Assembly: GCA_036489495.1 (NCBI GenBank) | Contig: DASXFR010000068.1 | Span: forward strand, 1 to 37,755 | Source of the DNA: DASZIT01 sp036489495 | GTDB taxonomy: Bacteria > Actinomycetota > Acidimicrobiia > Acidimicrobiales > RAAP-2 | Reading direction: 5' to 3' | DNA: 37,755 bases | The notes under the pieces: model-generated | Told to the model about the DNA's origin: nothing | The model's database searches: none | What the model saw: only the letters and a program-made list of their open reading frames with translations | Translations under genes and position numbers: made by a program | Shown: one piece after another, positions 23,890-32,812 of the stretch | How the letters are laid out: the number at the start of each line of letters is the position of its first letter | Position numbering within the stretch: position 1 is the stretch's first letter

Positions 23890-26800
23890 ATGTTGTGGAT
23901 CGCGCTGGCGTCGCTCTTGCTCCTGACCCTGGCAGTCGGAATGCTCTCGGTGAGGCGTACGGATCGCCGTGGGCGGGCTGCGGCGCGACGGCGACTCGGC
24001 CTGGGCCTCTCGATCCTTCTCTGCGCGGCGGCCATCGGAGCCGCGGTGCCCATGGCGGCGCAGGCGTCCGCGGCGGCCACGGGAGCTGCGATGCCCGTGG
24101 CGACGAAGCCGTTGTCTCTCCAAGCCCCGGTATTCGGCGCGCCTAACAGCCTCCTGGGCACGCCGGTTGCCGGAACCGCGCCAGTGGCGGCGCAGCCGTT
24201 GTCAGTCCAAGCCCCGGCGTTCAACGGGCTCAACATCCTGAGCGGGCTTGGCGGCATCCTGGGCGGGGTCAACGGCATCCTGGGAGCGCTCGGACTCCCG
24301 GGCACGACCGCCCCCAGCCTGAACGCCGTGTTCAATACGCCGAATCTGGGCAACCTGCTGGCCGGGGCAGGCTGTCCGATCGCCAAGTCGCTGCCCAGCC
24401 CGCCGGTGCCAAACCAGATCTCCCAGGTGATCTGCGCGCTGGGCGTACTCAACTATGCCTACCGGTCCGTGTACGTGGAGCCGAACGGCACCACGCTGAC
24501 CCGGATCACCCGCGCGCTGATCGGCGTGCCTACCCCGATCAACGTCGACGGCAGCGGCCTGCCCGACTTCCTGGGCACGGTCCTCCCCAGCGGCCTGTCC
24601 CCGTTGGGGCTCAGCCTGGACATCTCCCGTACGGGCCTGCTCCCGGCCGGCGGCCGGGTCTCGGTGGAGGCGATCGCGCTCGATCCGGCGGCCCCGGGGA
24701 CGTACGTGGGCGCCGGGGAGGACGGGCTGGCGGCGGGCACCGACTCGGACTGGTCGGCGACCCTGACCCTGGTGTCGGACAGCACCGCGGGGACCGAGAT
24801 TCAACTCACCCAGAAGAACTCCGGGGCGCCCTCGAGCGTGGGCGTCTTGGGCGAGTTGTTCTCGGGCTCCAATCCCGATGCCCCAACGGACGTGTCGCGG
24901 GGCGACATCTCATTCACGCCCGTGCCGTCCACGGTGACCACGGACGTCAAGCTGGGGCAGTCGAGCCAGGAGGCCGCGGTCACCTCGTCCGCCCCGACCA
25001 TGGTGGGGGCAGCCGTGAGTCTGATCAGCTCTGGCGACGATAAGGAGATAACCGCCACGATCAACAAGCTGAACAAGTCCCTCGACTTGGCCTACACGCA
25101 CCCCAACGGCGACACCAAGGTTAGCTACAGCTCGGACGCGGCGGTGGGAGCGCTGAGCGCGCGGTATCACGACACGGTCAACGGCGTGCTGACCACCGCC
25201 GCCGCTCTCGACGCCAGCGGCGTGCCCACCGGGCTGTCGGTGGATCAGGCGGGTGCCCAGACCGCGGTCACCACCTCGGGCGGGGCGATCGGTCTGGTCG
25301 AAGCGCGTTACGGCGCCGGCCGTGACACGCCGGATTCGGTCCCGGGCGCGGGTGCCTACGCCGCCTACCACGCCTACACTGACGGCTCCTCGACGGCCGG
25401 CGTGCGGCTGCCCAACCTCCAGGGCCTGACGTTGAACGCATCCGAGCCATTCAGCGGCGATCTGCTCCTGACCGCACCAGTTGGGTATGTGGGGCTATCC
25501 GCCCAGGACGACACCCAGGGTTACGTGGTGACCGGCCACATGAGCAACCTCCCCGAACACAGCACGGTGGGCATCAACCTCAGCAGCGGCGGCGGTGGCA
25601 CCGTGACGTTCAACGGACACGGTACGGGGATCGATGAGATCGCGGTGGACGCCACCAACAGCAAGGCCACCTTCTTCAGCCGGGCCAGCCGGATCGACGC
25701 CGATATCAGTCAGATCCCGGCCTTGGACACCATCACGTTCGCCGATGGCAGCAGTGACGCTCAGACCACCCAGTCGACCGCGTCGGCGACGGCGCCGATC
25801 GGCACCATCTCGCTGCTGGCCAGCGACGGGTCCGATGCCCCGGTCGTGACCGGCTCGGGCGTCTGGTACACGGACACCCAGTCGAGCTTCAACGCCTTCG
25901 CCCGGATCGACGGGCTGAGTGGGTTCAACGTGTCGATGACCAGCGTCGGCGACTCGCTGCAATCCCTGAGCGGCTCGATCCAAACCGCTAGCCAGGATCC
26001 GGGCTGCCAGGGGTCCGGCGGCCAAGACCTCACCCTCGATGCCCAGACCGACTCGGGCACGTTCGACAGCACCATCGACGCCTTGCCCTCAACGGTCAGC
26101 TTCAGCATGGCGCCCGACTCCGCCGGCAACACGATCTTCGACTACAAGGCCAGCGCGCCGATCCGGAAGATCACCGCCGATGCCAGCGGATTCGCGGCAC
26201 TAGCCGCCCTCGGCGTCGGTGGCGATATCGCCCCGACGTTGGACAGTTTCCACGCCGAGGTTGATTGCCTACCCGCGCACATGACGATGGACATGGACAC
26301 GAGTGGCGAGATGAACCTGAACACCTACGGCGACCACATCGGCGAGGTGATCGCCCAGGTGTACAACCATCAGGTTGGACCGGCGACCCCGGCCGACGTC
26401 GGCTATGCCGACTCAACCGACACGATCGTCCCGGCGCCGAGCGGCGACCAGCTCGCCTACTACGACCCGGCCACCAAGGGGATCAGCATCGACCTCAAGA
26501 GCGTCGGCGGGTTCGACTTCCTGGACGACAGCACGACGAGTGTGCTCAAGCTCCAGTACGACCTCGACTCGAGCACACCGCTGGCATTCGACTACATCAG
26601 CCAGTCACTGACCTCGCCACTCGGCCTGTCAGGAACGGTCGAGAAGCCCCAGCCGGGCACGTTGACCGTGGACACGGCCACCGACGGAACGATGACCATG
26701 CAGTTCGCCGCCAACAGCCAGAGCAGCAATCTGACCGGCGACGGAGGCCTCGGAACCGTCAACTTCGACGGCTTCGTCAAGAGCAACTACCTGCAGGGCG

Positions 26801-27477
26801 CACTCGGCAACGTACCCGCCAACCTCAGCATCTGCCTCGACTATTCGACCGGCGTCGAGGACTGTGGCCCGCCGTGGGTCTTCGCCGACGCCCAGGGCAA
26901 CCCCTTGATCGACAATCCGCCGCAACTGTTCGCCGTCCACGTCGTCCCGACCGATCTGAACGGCAACGTGACGAGCACGCCGCTCACGCTCAGCGGCGAG
27001 TTCTGCTTCGGAAGCGCGCTAAAGAGCGATTGCGACAAGACCGGCGCCAGCCAGGGCGGGGGGCCGGCCGGCCTGTTCATCCCCGCCGGCCAGCCACTCG
27101 GGTTCGATACCCTCTGGCTCGGGTTCGGCCAGCACACCGACGACTGCCACCTGTCGTTTACCTGCGGCCGCGCCTGGGCTGGCCTGGACACCACCAACGA
27201 GGGCGCCGACCCGGGTGGCAAGCTCACCGGTAAGGCGTTTTACTTCCAGAACAACGACAACGACGTGACGATCACGTTCGACACCAATGGGGCCGGCTAC
27301 GTGGAGACGAACCAGCTCTACGTCTACGCCGACTACAACATCGGGGCGGACTTCGGCTTCGAGGAGCTCTCGCAGGGGTCGATCAGCTGCGGAGCCAGCG
27401 GACACCAGGGCCTGCTGCTCAACGAGGGCCCGGGGATCGACCTGTTGACCAACTCGGTGCTCGGACTCTGCCCGTAG
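23890..27477 (+). CDS. Large secreted beta-rich protein of unknown function (1195 aa)
   Basis: The start is ATG 23890 with a strong GGAGGAG 7 nt upstream. The N-terminus has two hydrophobic segments (~2-20 and ~37-60) split by an Arg-rich stretch (RRTDRRGRAAARRR). A membrane anchor plus a second signal, or a long signal peptide ending near AQASA, are both possible. Then come two copies of a KPLSLQAPVF / QPLSVQAPAF segment and a Gly/Leu/Ile-rich hydrophobic stretch (LNILSGLGGILGGVNGILGALGLPG, ~110-135). The remaining ~1000 residues are Asp/Ser/Thr/Gly-rich, predicted beta, poor in Lys, with paired Cys near the C-terminus, as expected for an exported protein. I recognise no named domain. The 90-aa gap after it holds no clear terminator. 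Confidence 0.8.
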   Translation: MLWIALASLLLLTLAVGMLSVRRTDRRGRAAARRRLGLGLSILLCAAAIGAAVPMAAQASAAATGAAMPVATKPLSLQAPVFGAPNSLLGTPVAGTAPVAAQPLSVQAPAFNGLNILSGLGGILGGVNGILGALGLPGTTAPSLNAVFNTPNLGNLLAGAGCPIAKSLPSPPVPNQISQVICALGVLNYAYRSVYVEPNGTTLTRITRALIGVPTPINVDGSGLPDFLGTVLPSGLSPLGLSLDISRTGLLPAGGRVSVEAIALDPAAPGTYVGAGEDGLAAGTDSDWSATLTLVSDSTAGTEIQLTQKNSGAPSSVGVLGELFSGSNPDAPTDVSRGDISFTPVPSTVTTDVKLGQSSQEAAVTSSAPTMVGAAVSLISSGDDKEITATINKLNKSLDLAYTHPNGDTKVSYSSDAAVGALSARYHDTVNGVLTTAAALDASGVPTGLSVDQAGAQTAVTTSGGAIGLVEARYGAGRDTPDSVPGAGAYAAYHAYTDGSSTAGVRLPNLQGLTLNASEPFSGDLLLTAPVGYVGLSAQDDTQGYVVTGHMSNLPEHSTVGINLSSGGGGTVTFNGHGTGIDEIAVDATNSKATFFSRASRIDADISQIPALDTITFADGSSDAQTTQSTASATAPIGTISLLASDGSDAPVVTGSGVWYTDTQSSFNAFARIDGLSGFNVSMTSVGDSLQSLSGSIQTASQDPGCQGSGGQDLTLDAQTDSGTFDSTIDALPSTVSFSMAPDSAGNTIFDYKASAPIRKITADASGFAALAALGVGGDIAPTLDSFHAEVDCLPAHMTMDMDTSGEMNLNTYGDHIGEVIAQVYNHQVGPATPADVGYADSTDTIVPAPSGDQLAYYDPATKGISIDLKSVGGFDFLDDSTTSVLKLQYDLDSSTPLAFDYISQSLTSPLGLSGTVEKPQPGTLTVDTATDGTMTMQFAANSQSSNLTGDGGLGTVNFDGFVKSNYLQGALGNVPANLSICLDYSTGVEDCGPPWVFADAQGNPLIDNPPQLFAVHVVPTDLNGNVTSTPLTLSGEFCFGSALKSDCDKTGASQGGGPAGLFIPAGQPLGFDTLWLGFGQHTDDCHLSFTCGRAWAGLDTTNEGADPGGKLTGKAFYFQNNDNDVTITFDTNGAGYVETNQLYVYADYNIGADFGFEELSQGSISCGASGHQGLLLNEGPGIDLLTNSVLGLCP

Positions 27478-27511
27478 GGCCACAACCGAGGCCCACCCGC
27501 CCTCACCGGTC

Positions 27512-28309
27512 TCAGCCAGTCCCCAGAAATTCGACGATCTCGGGGAACGCCGAAGGGTCCTGGACGAAGAATAAATGCCCTCCGTCGAATGACTGCAACT
27601 TGGCGTTCGGTATCTGAGACGCAATGGCAACGCTGTTCTCCGGCGGAGCAATTCCGTCGTATCGACCCGACGCGACAAGTGTCGGACAGGCGATGCGAGG
27701 GAGCCGCTCGAAGACGTCGTGCCGGCTTCGGGCCCCGAGTTGCATCGCTTCCCCGGCGAGTACATGCGGCGTCTTTTCCAGGGTGAATCGCTCCGTCAAT
27801 AACGCGACAAGTGCCCGGTCACCCTTATGCCCGTCGAGCCAATCCGGGGTGAAGCGGCTGTCGATGATGGGCGGCACCACCAAGGCTCGCTCGGTCGGAT
27901 CCAAATCCGCCAGCGTCTGAAGCGGGAAGGACGACCCACCGGCGCCCCCTGACGATGTGCAGAGGAGCGCTAGGCGTTCGATGCGGTGGGGAGCCGTCAC
28001 CGCCAGTTCTTGAGCGACCATGCCGCCAAAGCTGACCCCGATGAGCCGGAAGCGCTCCCACCCGAGGTGGTCGGCCACGGCCAGGGCGTCTCCGGCCAAG
28101 TCGGCAACCGTGTACGGATCGGCGGCCAGCGTTGAGCGCCCAATGCCCCGTTGGTCGAACGCCGCAACTTCAAATGCGCCGGCCAGCACCGCGACGATCG
28201 GCTCCGTGTTGGCCACGGTCGCGCCCGTCCCATTCAAAAACAGCAGCCTCGGGCCAGTACCGGTCAGCTCGTAGTAGAGATCGATCCCATTGAGGCTCAG
28301 CGTCGCCAT
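27512..28309 (-). CDS. Alpha/beta hydrolase
   Basis: A 265-aa hydrolase from ATG 28309 (MATLSLNGIDLYYE); an upstream GTG/ATG to 28336 would add 9 residues. The oxyanion segment is LLFLNGTGAT, with FDQRGIGRS before the nucleophile elbow GVSFGG (Ser ~93). The acid lies in SGRYDGIAPPENS and the histidine in FDGGHLFFVQ. The arrangement matches the 3-oxoadipate enol-lactonase / esterase / epoxide hydrolase-like group with a helical cap; the substrate is not determinable. It lies convergent to the 1195-aa gene, 34 bp away. The region 28337-28437 upstream is featureless. Confidence 0.88.
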   Translation of the reverse strand: MATLSLNGIDLYYELTGTGPRLLFLNGTGATVANTEPIVAVLAGAFEVAAFDQRGIGRSTLAADPYTVADLAGDALAVADHLGWERFRLIGVSFGGMVAQELAVTAPHRIERLALLCTSSGGAGGSSFPLQTLADLDPTERALVVPPIIDSRFTPDWLDGHKGDRALVALLTERFTLEKTPHVLAGEAMQLGARSRHDVFERLPRIACPTLVASGRYDGIAPPENSVAIASQIPNAKLQSFDGGHLFFVQDPSAFPEIVEFLGTG

Positions 28310-28437
28310 GGCCCATTGTTGCCTCTCGAACTGCATCGCGTCATCACCGGGTAGATCAGCTCACAACTGCAACTCGGCGAATGGCTCACGTAGCCGGTGC
28401 CCCTGTCCAAATGGTCAGGCGATCGAAATCGAGACGG

Positions 28438-28896
28438 TCAGGCCGCGATCTCCATGCGCTCGGCCCGGACGGTCGAGGCGCGTACGACCTTGTTGGCAAC
28501 CGATGGAGCGATATGCAAGATCGTCCGGAATTCGCTTGCCGAGCTGACCAGGACCGCGAGGTCCGTCGTGGCGGTCACCGTGGCTGTCCTCCCTGTCCCG
28601 GCCAGGAGCCCCATTTCACCCAAGAAGTCACCACTTCCGACTTCCGCCACGGTGACAACCCCCTGATTCGTCTGCCGCGACACCTTGGCCGTTCCACTGC
28701 CGATGACGACGAACTCGTTTGCCCGGCCACCTTCCCGCATTAGGACTTGATCCCTTGGGACCTGAAGGTAGGTCATGAGTGAACTGATCTGACGTAACTC
28801 CGCCTTGGTGCAGTCGGCAAACAATTCGAGATCGGCGATCCGGACGATGGGGGCTGGAGCCATGCGCATATCTTCGTACCGACATCTGCAAAACAC
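28438..28896 (-). CDS. Single cyclic-nucleotide-binding domain protein
   Basis: A 152-aa protein consisting of one Crp-type cNMP-binding domain. The GTG start at 28896 has GAAGG 7 nt upstream; internal ATGs at 28869 and 28863 are alternatives. The phosphate-binding cassette reads GDFLGEMGLLAGTGRTATV, keeping the Glu and Arg that contact the cyclic nucleotide in CRP. No helix-turn-helix follows, so it is not a CRP/FNR activator; it must act through a partner or as a sensor. It could be the regulatory module of a larger, separate system. Neighbours are an esterase-like hydrolase and a P450, giving no clear functional link. Confidence 0.85.
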   Translation of the reverse strand: MFCRCRYEDMRMAPAPIVRIADLELFADCTKAELRQISSLMTYLQVPRDQVLMREGGRANEFVVIGSGTAKVSRQTNQGVVTVAEVGSGDFLGEMGLLAGTGRTATVTATTDLAVLVSSASEFRTILHIAPSVANKVVRASTVRAERMEIAA

Positions 28897-28977
28897 ATCG
28901 ACACCTTCGTCATCATCTGCTAATCAGATAGCGAGGATCGCAAAACCCGAAGTGAGAGACGCAGACTCCGGTCGGAG

Positions 28978-30183
28978 TCAGTCTGTGCCTGTCGCCACCC
29001 GGAAGGTGATCGGCAGATGCTTCGGCCCGGAGATGAAATTCGAGGGGAGCCATTCGGTTGGGCCGGTCGGACTCAGGTCGGTGAGACGGGTCAACAGCTC
29101 GTGGAGCAATGCGTGGATCTCCACCCGGGCGACGTGGGCGCCCAGGCAGAAGTGGGGGCCACCGCCGCCGAAGGCAATGTGGTTGTTGGGCTTGCGGGAC
29201 AGGTCGAGCTGGTTGGCCGTCGGCCCAAAGGCATCGGGGTCGCGATTGGCGGAGCCGAAATACATCACTACCTTCTGGCCGGCGGCAATGGGCACCCCGC
29301 CAAGTTCAGTATCGCTCTGTGCCGTCCGGCGCATGTAGATCACCGGGCTGACCCAACGCAGCAGCTCCTCGATCGCCGGTGTGAGCCGGGAGTCCAGATC
29401 CTCCATCAGCCACTCCAGCTGGGCTGGGTGGGCGAACAGGGCGTCGAGTCCGCCGGCCACCAGGTTGCGGGTGGTGTCACCGCCGGCATCGATCAGGAGC
29501 ATGAAGAACACGTTGAAATCGATGACATCGAGGTTGTTGCCATCGACGGATGCCTGGGCGATAAGGGTCGCCAGGTCGTCCGCCGGTTGTGACCGACGGG
29601 CCTCCCACACCCCGTTCGCGTAGTTGAACATGTTGAGGATCGCGGCCAACCCAGCTCCTTCCGCCTGGCTCTCTGGCGCGGCGTGGATGGCCTCGGTCAA
29701 GGCGTAGAGGGCGACGCCATCCTCGTGGGGGATCCCGAGCATGTCAGCGATCACGTAGGACGGCATCAGGCCGGCGATGTCGGTCACCAGGTCGCAGGCT
29801 CGTGCGTCGATCACTCCGTCGATGATCCGGGTGGCCAACTGCTCGATGCGGGGGCGCATGGACTTGGCCGCTTTGGGGATGAACTCCGAAGCCACGATCT
29901 TCCGAAGCGCTGTATGCCGGGGCGGGTCGGACATGATCATCATTTGGTGATCCGGGAGATTGAACCCACCCGCCTCATCCGCGATCATGATGGTCGGGGT
30001 CGACGAAAACGTGGCTGGGTCTCGCTCCACTGCCCTCACGTCGTCGAGGCGGGTGACTGCCCAGAACCCGTCGCCGCCCGCCTCGGGGTGCCAGTGCACG
30101 GGATCATTGGCCCGGAGCCACGCGAACTGGTCATGGGGCTGCCCGTGAGCGAAGGATGCCGGCGACAAAAGGTCGATCTCCAT
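28978..30183 (-). CDS. Cytochrome P450
   Basis: A 401-aa soluble class I P450. Residues 77-100 (NLPDHQMMIMSDPPRHTALRKIVASE) hold the C-helix Arg/His region. The I-helix oxygen-activating motif is AGGDTT (233-238), the K-helix ELLR is at 273-276, and the heme loop FGGGGPHFCLG (338-348) carries the heme-ligand Cys 346. It resembles the actinobacterial CYP125/CYP142/CYP124-like group that hydroxylates sterols or branched lipids, though this is motif-level only. ATG 30183 is at the start of the conserved N-terminus (MEIDLLSPASF). No ferredoxin or reductase gene is adjacent. The secreted peptidase gene upstream ends 68 bp away on the same strand. Confidence 0.95.
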   Translation of the reverse strand: MEIDLLSPASFAHGQPHDQFAWLRANDPVHWHPEAGGDGFWAVTRLDDVRAVERDPATFSSTPTIMIADEAGGFNLPDHQMMIMSDPPRHTALRKIVASEFIPKAAKSMRPRIEQLATRIIDGVIDARACDLVTDIAGLMPSYVIADMLGIPHEDGVALYALTEAIHAAPESQAEGAGLAAILNMFNYANGVWEARRSQPADDLATLIAQASVDGNNLDVIDFNVFFMLLIDAGGDTTRNLVAGGLDALFAHPAQLEWLMEDLDSRLTPAIEELLRWVSPVIYMRRTAQSDTELGGVPIAAGQKVVMYFGSANRDPDAFGPTANQLDLSRKPNNHIAFGGGGPHFCLGAHVARVEIHALLHELLTRLTDLSPTGPTEWLPSNFISGPKHLPITFRVATGTD

Positions 30184-30251
30184 CACGCGGCCCAGCCTCT
30201 CAGAAGTCGCGAGAGTGTGTCGCTCCAACGAATACGACACTCGACGTTCGT

Positions 30252-31823
30252 TCAGTCGGTGCACACCATCCCCGGGGCCGGCAGGGCGCCGGAGATCAGG
30301 TAGGTCTGATCGATGTTCCGCACGCAGTTGCTGTAGTAGTACGAGACATGGTCTTCGCCCTGCCAGGTCAACAGGTAGCCGTGCTGGAGCTCGTGGGCCA
30401 GATTGACTGCCCACTGGTATGGCGTGACCGGGTCCTTGGTGGCCCCGGTCACCAGGATCGGAGCTGAGCCCGAGGCGACGGCGGGTGCCGGCGTACGGGT
30501 CGGGGGTGCGGGCCAGACCGCACAGCCGAGGACTCCCCAGGCGAGCAGTGGTCCGAACACCGGTGCCGACGAGCCGACTTGGGCTGCGAATGCGGGATAC
30601 GTCGAGGTGTCCCGCGATACCGGGTGGTCGAGGCAGAAGATCGCCTCCGCGGCATCGCTCCCATTCGTCGAACCATTCTGCCGGTAGCCATCGGACATCG
30701 AGAGGACGGCACTCGAGTTGCCGGCGGCGGCCTCCGCCAGCGCGCTGTCCAGACCCGGCCAGAAGCTCTGGGAGTACAGCCCGCTGAGCAGGGCATCGTA
30801 GATCTCGCCGGGTCCGGCGCTCCGCCCGTTGGCGCCCGGGATGGGTTGTTGCCGGCTCTGGGCGAGGAGCCCGAGCAAGGCCGACGTCGGGTCGCCGGTG
30901 ATGTGCCAGGGGCACGACGATGACCCCTGGCACGCAGCCAAGAAGTCGTCGAGTACCGCCTCCAGGCTCTTGGCCTGGTCGGAGATGTACTCCTCGGTGC
31001 TCAACGCCGGATCGATCGCCGCGTCAAGCACCATCGCCCGCACGTGGGTGGGGAACATCTGGGCGTAGGTGGCGCCGAGAAGGGTGCCATAGGAGTGGCC
31101 GAGGAAGGTGAGCTGGGCGTCTCCGAGGGCGGCCCGGATCCGGTCGAGGTCTTGTGCGGTTTCAACCGTCCCGACGTAGGGGAGGAGCGTGCCGCTGTCC
31201 TCGTCGCATTGCGAGGCGTAGTCCTCGGCGTTCGACAGCAGTGCCTGCTGGGCGTCGGCGGTGGTCGGCGCCGGGTCGGGAAGTGCGCTGGTGGTGTCGG
31301 CGGGGCCACCGCTGCTCCCGCAGGCGACAGGTTCGCTTCGCTGCACCCCCCGGGGGTCGAACGACACGACGTCGAAATCGTCGAGAAGTCCCGAGGTGAG
31401 GACGCCCAACTCGTTTGGGAGATCGTCGATTCCGGACCCTCCCGGCCCACCCGGGTTGATCACCAGCGAACCGATCCTCTGCGATGGCACCTCCGCCGGA
31501 TGACGCTCGACGGCGATCGAAATAGTGGTGCCCTGCGGGTGCGAGTAATCGAGGGGGACCGTCACCGAGCCGCACTGGAGCCCGGAGCCGCAATCGCTCC
31601 ACTTCACTGGCGTCACCGGTAGCGGCGGCTCGGTGGTGCTCGTCGTCGCGGTGGTTACCGGGGAGACGACGGTCGTCGAGGTGGTCGCCGAACCCTGCTT
31701 AACGGCAACCGTGCACCCTCCGAGCAACCACACCCCGACCGCGGCGACGGCGAGCAGGCCAGCGGGCGCCCGGCCGACGTGACCAGTGCCCCCGCCGCTG
31801 CGGTGTCCCCCATGTCCACGCAC
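30252..31823 (-). CDS. Secreted TAP-family alpha/beta-hydrolase peptidase (lipoprotein)
   Basis: A 523-aa exported hydrolase. The start is GTG 31823 with AAGG 7 nt upstream. The signal peptide ends in the lipobox LLGGC (Cys 37), followed by a Thr/Ser/Val linker. The catalytic domain shows VINPGGPGGSG (oxyanion, ~121-131), SFDPRGV, the nucleophile elbow LGHSYGTLLG (Ser 244), acid in GATKDPVTPY and His in GEDHVSYY. The C-terminal TAP_C-type segment includes several Cys (AIFCLDHP, GCAVWP, CVRN...VCTD). This is the pattern of Streptomyces tripeptidyl aminopeptidases and mycobacterial CaeA/SlpD-like esterase-peptidases. The likely substrate is peptide N-termini or esters outside the cell. Confidence 0.9.
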   Translation of the reverse strand: MRGHGGHRSGGGTGHVGRAPAGLLAVAAVGVWLLGGCTVAVKQGSATTSTTVVSPVTTATTSTTEPPLPVTPVKWSDCGSGLQCGSVTVPLDYSHPQGTTISIAVERHPAEVPSQRIGSLVINPGGPGGSGIDDLPNELGVLTSGLLDDFDVVSFDPRGVQRSEPVACGSSGGPADTTSALPDPAPTTADAQQALLSNAEDYASQCDEDSGTLLPYVGTVETAQDLDRIRAALGDAQLTFLGHSYGTLLGATYAQMFPTHVRAMVLDAAIDPALSTEEYISDQAKSLEAVLDDFLAACQGSSSCPWHITGDPTSALLGLLAQSRQQPIPGANGRSAGPGEIYDALLSGLYSQSFWPGLDSALAEAAAGNSSAVLSMSDGYRQNGSTNGSDAAEAIFCLDHPVSRDTSTYPAFAAQVGSSAPVFGPLLAWGVLGCAVWPAPPTRTPAPAVASGSAPILVTGATKDPVTPYQWAVNLAHELQHGYLLTWQGEDHVSYYYSNCVRNIDQTYLISGALPAPGMVCTD

Positions 31824-31895
31824 GCCATCACCTTGGCATGCCCGAAGGCGGTGCCGACGGCAGGAACCATCAGGCCGGGGGGTGGGGAGCCGTGA

Positions 31896-32252
31896 TCACC
31901 CCTTGGCGTAGTTGGAGGCCCCCCACCAGTCGATGAGAACCACCGGATCGTCGCCGACGACCCAGGCGTCGTGGCCCGGAGGTACGGCGGTGACCTCGCC
32001 GGGTCCGACTTCGAGCTCGGTGCCGTCCTCCATGGCGATGTGCAGGGTCCCGCTGGCTTGATACTGGAAGTGGGGGGCCTCGCACAGCTCGGTGCCCGCT
32101 ATCGGCTTGACGTGTTCGGACCAGCGCCACCCGGGCTGAAGGGTGAGGCGGCCGATTTCGGATCCTCCGATGCTGACGAGATCGACCTGACCCCGCTCGA
32201 AGGTCCGGGTCTCATCGGGTGACGCAAAGGTCTTTTGTTCGGCTGCTGCCAT
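31896..32252 (-). CDS. Small cupin-domain protein
   Basis: A 118-aa single cupin. ATG 32252 has GGAGGGAG upstream. The beta-barrel metal-site motifs are EHVKPIAGTELCEAPHFQYQASGTLHIAMEDG (motif 1, with His/Glu/His-type ligands) and VGPGEVTAVPPGHDAWVVGDDPVVLIDW (motif 2). It could be a sugar/small-molecule-binding or dioxygenase-like protein; no catalytic residue set identifies it. It diverges from the SnoaL-like operon across a large inverted repeat, and may be co-regulated with it. Confidence 0.85.
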   Translation of the reverse strand: MAAAEQKTFASPDETRTFERGQVDLVSIGGSEIGRLTLQPGWRWSEHVKPIAGTELCEAPHFQYQASGTLHIAMEDGTELEVGPGEVTAVPPGHDAWVVGDDPVVLIDWWGASNYAKG

Positions 32253-32320
32253 GATCGGACTCCCTCCGTAGTGGTCACCCACCGGATGCGGGCGACAAGA
32301 TGAACGATGCGACCCCGGGT

Positions 32321-32360
32321 TTGCCATCGGTTTGCCGGTTGGGTGGCAAACGGATGGCAA
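32321..32360. promoter_or_regulatory. Large inverted repeat (16-bp arms) in divergent promoter region
   Basis: TTGCCATCGGTTTGCC (32321-32336), an 8-nt gap, then GGCAAACGGATGGCAA (32345-32360). The arms differ from perfect symmetry at one position. Each arm itself contains two TTGCC-like units, so the site could bind a dimer of dimers. It lies between the divergent cupin and SnoaL-like genes. Confidence 0.7.
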
Positions 32361-32407
32361 TGGCCCCAGGCGATGGTGATGATGACCAGACACCACAAGG
32401 AGGCCAC

Positions 32408-32812
32408 ATGTCCGAACCCCCGACTTACGGGCCCATCGAGCAGTATCTGGCTGCCATCGAAGCGGCGGAAATCGGCAATTGCCAGGCCCTGGCCCCCGAG
32501 GTGCTGCTCGACGCCACCGTGCCCAACTGGCGGTTCACCGTCCGAGGCGAGGCGGGCGTCCGGGCCGAGCTGTCCCGTTGGTACGCCGACTCCGCCAGTT
32601 TCGAGGAGCTGAAGCGAACGCCGTTGCCGACCGGCGAACTGATCGAGTTCACCCTCCGCTGGGAGGAGGCCGGGGTGCCCCACGCTTCCCACCAGGCCCA
32701 CATCGTCGAGGTGGCCGACGGCCGGATCACCCGAGATCAGGTGTGGTGCGGCGGTCGCTGGCCGGCCGCCCTGATGGCCGAGATGGCGGTGGCGTCCGAT
32801 GCCGGCGCCTGA
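32408..32812 (+). CDS. SnoaL-like (NTF2-fold) protein
   Basis: A 134-aa protein; ATG 32408 follows AAGGAGG. The cone-shaped NTF2-like fold is suggested by YLAAIEAAEIGNCQALAPEVLLDATVPNWRFTVRGEAGVRAELSRWYADSASFEELKR..., FTLRWEEAGVPHASHQAHIVEVADGRITRDQVWCGGRW. Such proteins are isomerases, cyclases or binding proteins acting on small hydrophobic molecules; the catalytic residues are not conserved enough to name a reaction. It is the first gene of a three-gene overlapping operon, possibly repressed through the 32321 inverted repeat. Confidence 0.85.
   Translation: MSEPPTYGPIEQYLAAIEAAEIGNCQALAPEVLLDATVPNWRFTVRGEAGVRAELSRWYADSASFEELKRTPLPTGELIEFTLRWEEAGVPHASHQAHIVEVADGRITRDQVWCGGRWPAALMAEMAVASDAGA

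Noticed and set aside
30184..30933. N-terminal extension of the P450 to 651 aa
   Set aside because: The first 250 residues are the secreted peptidase gene in another frame; P450 similarity begins at ATG 30183.
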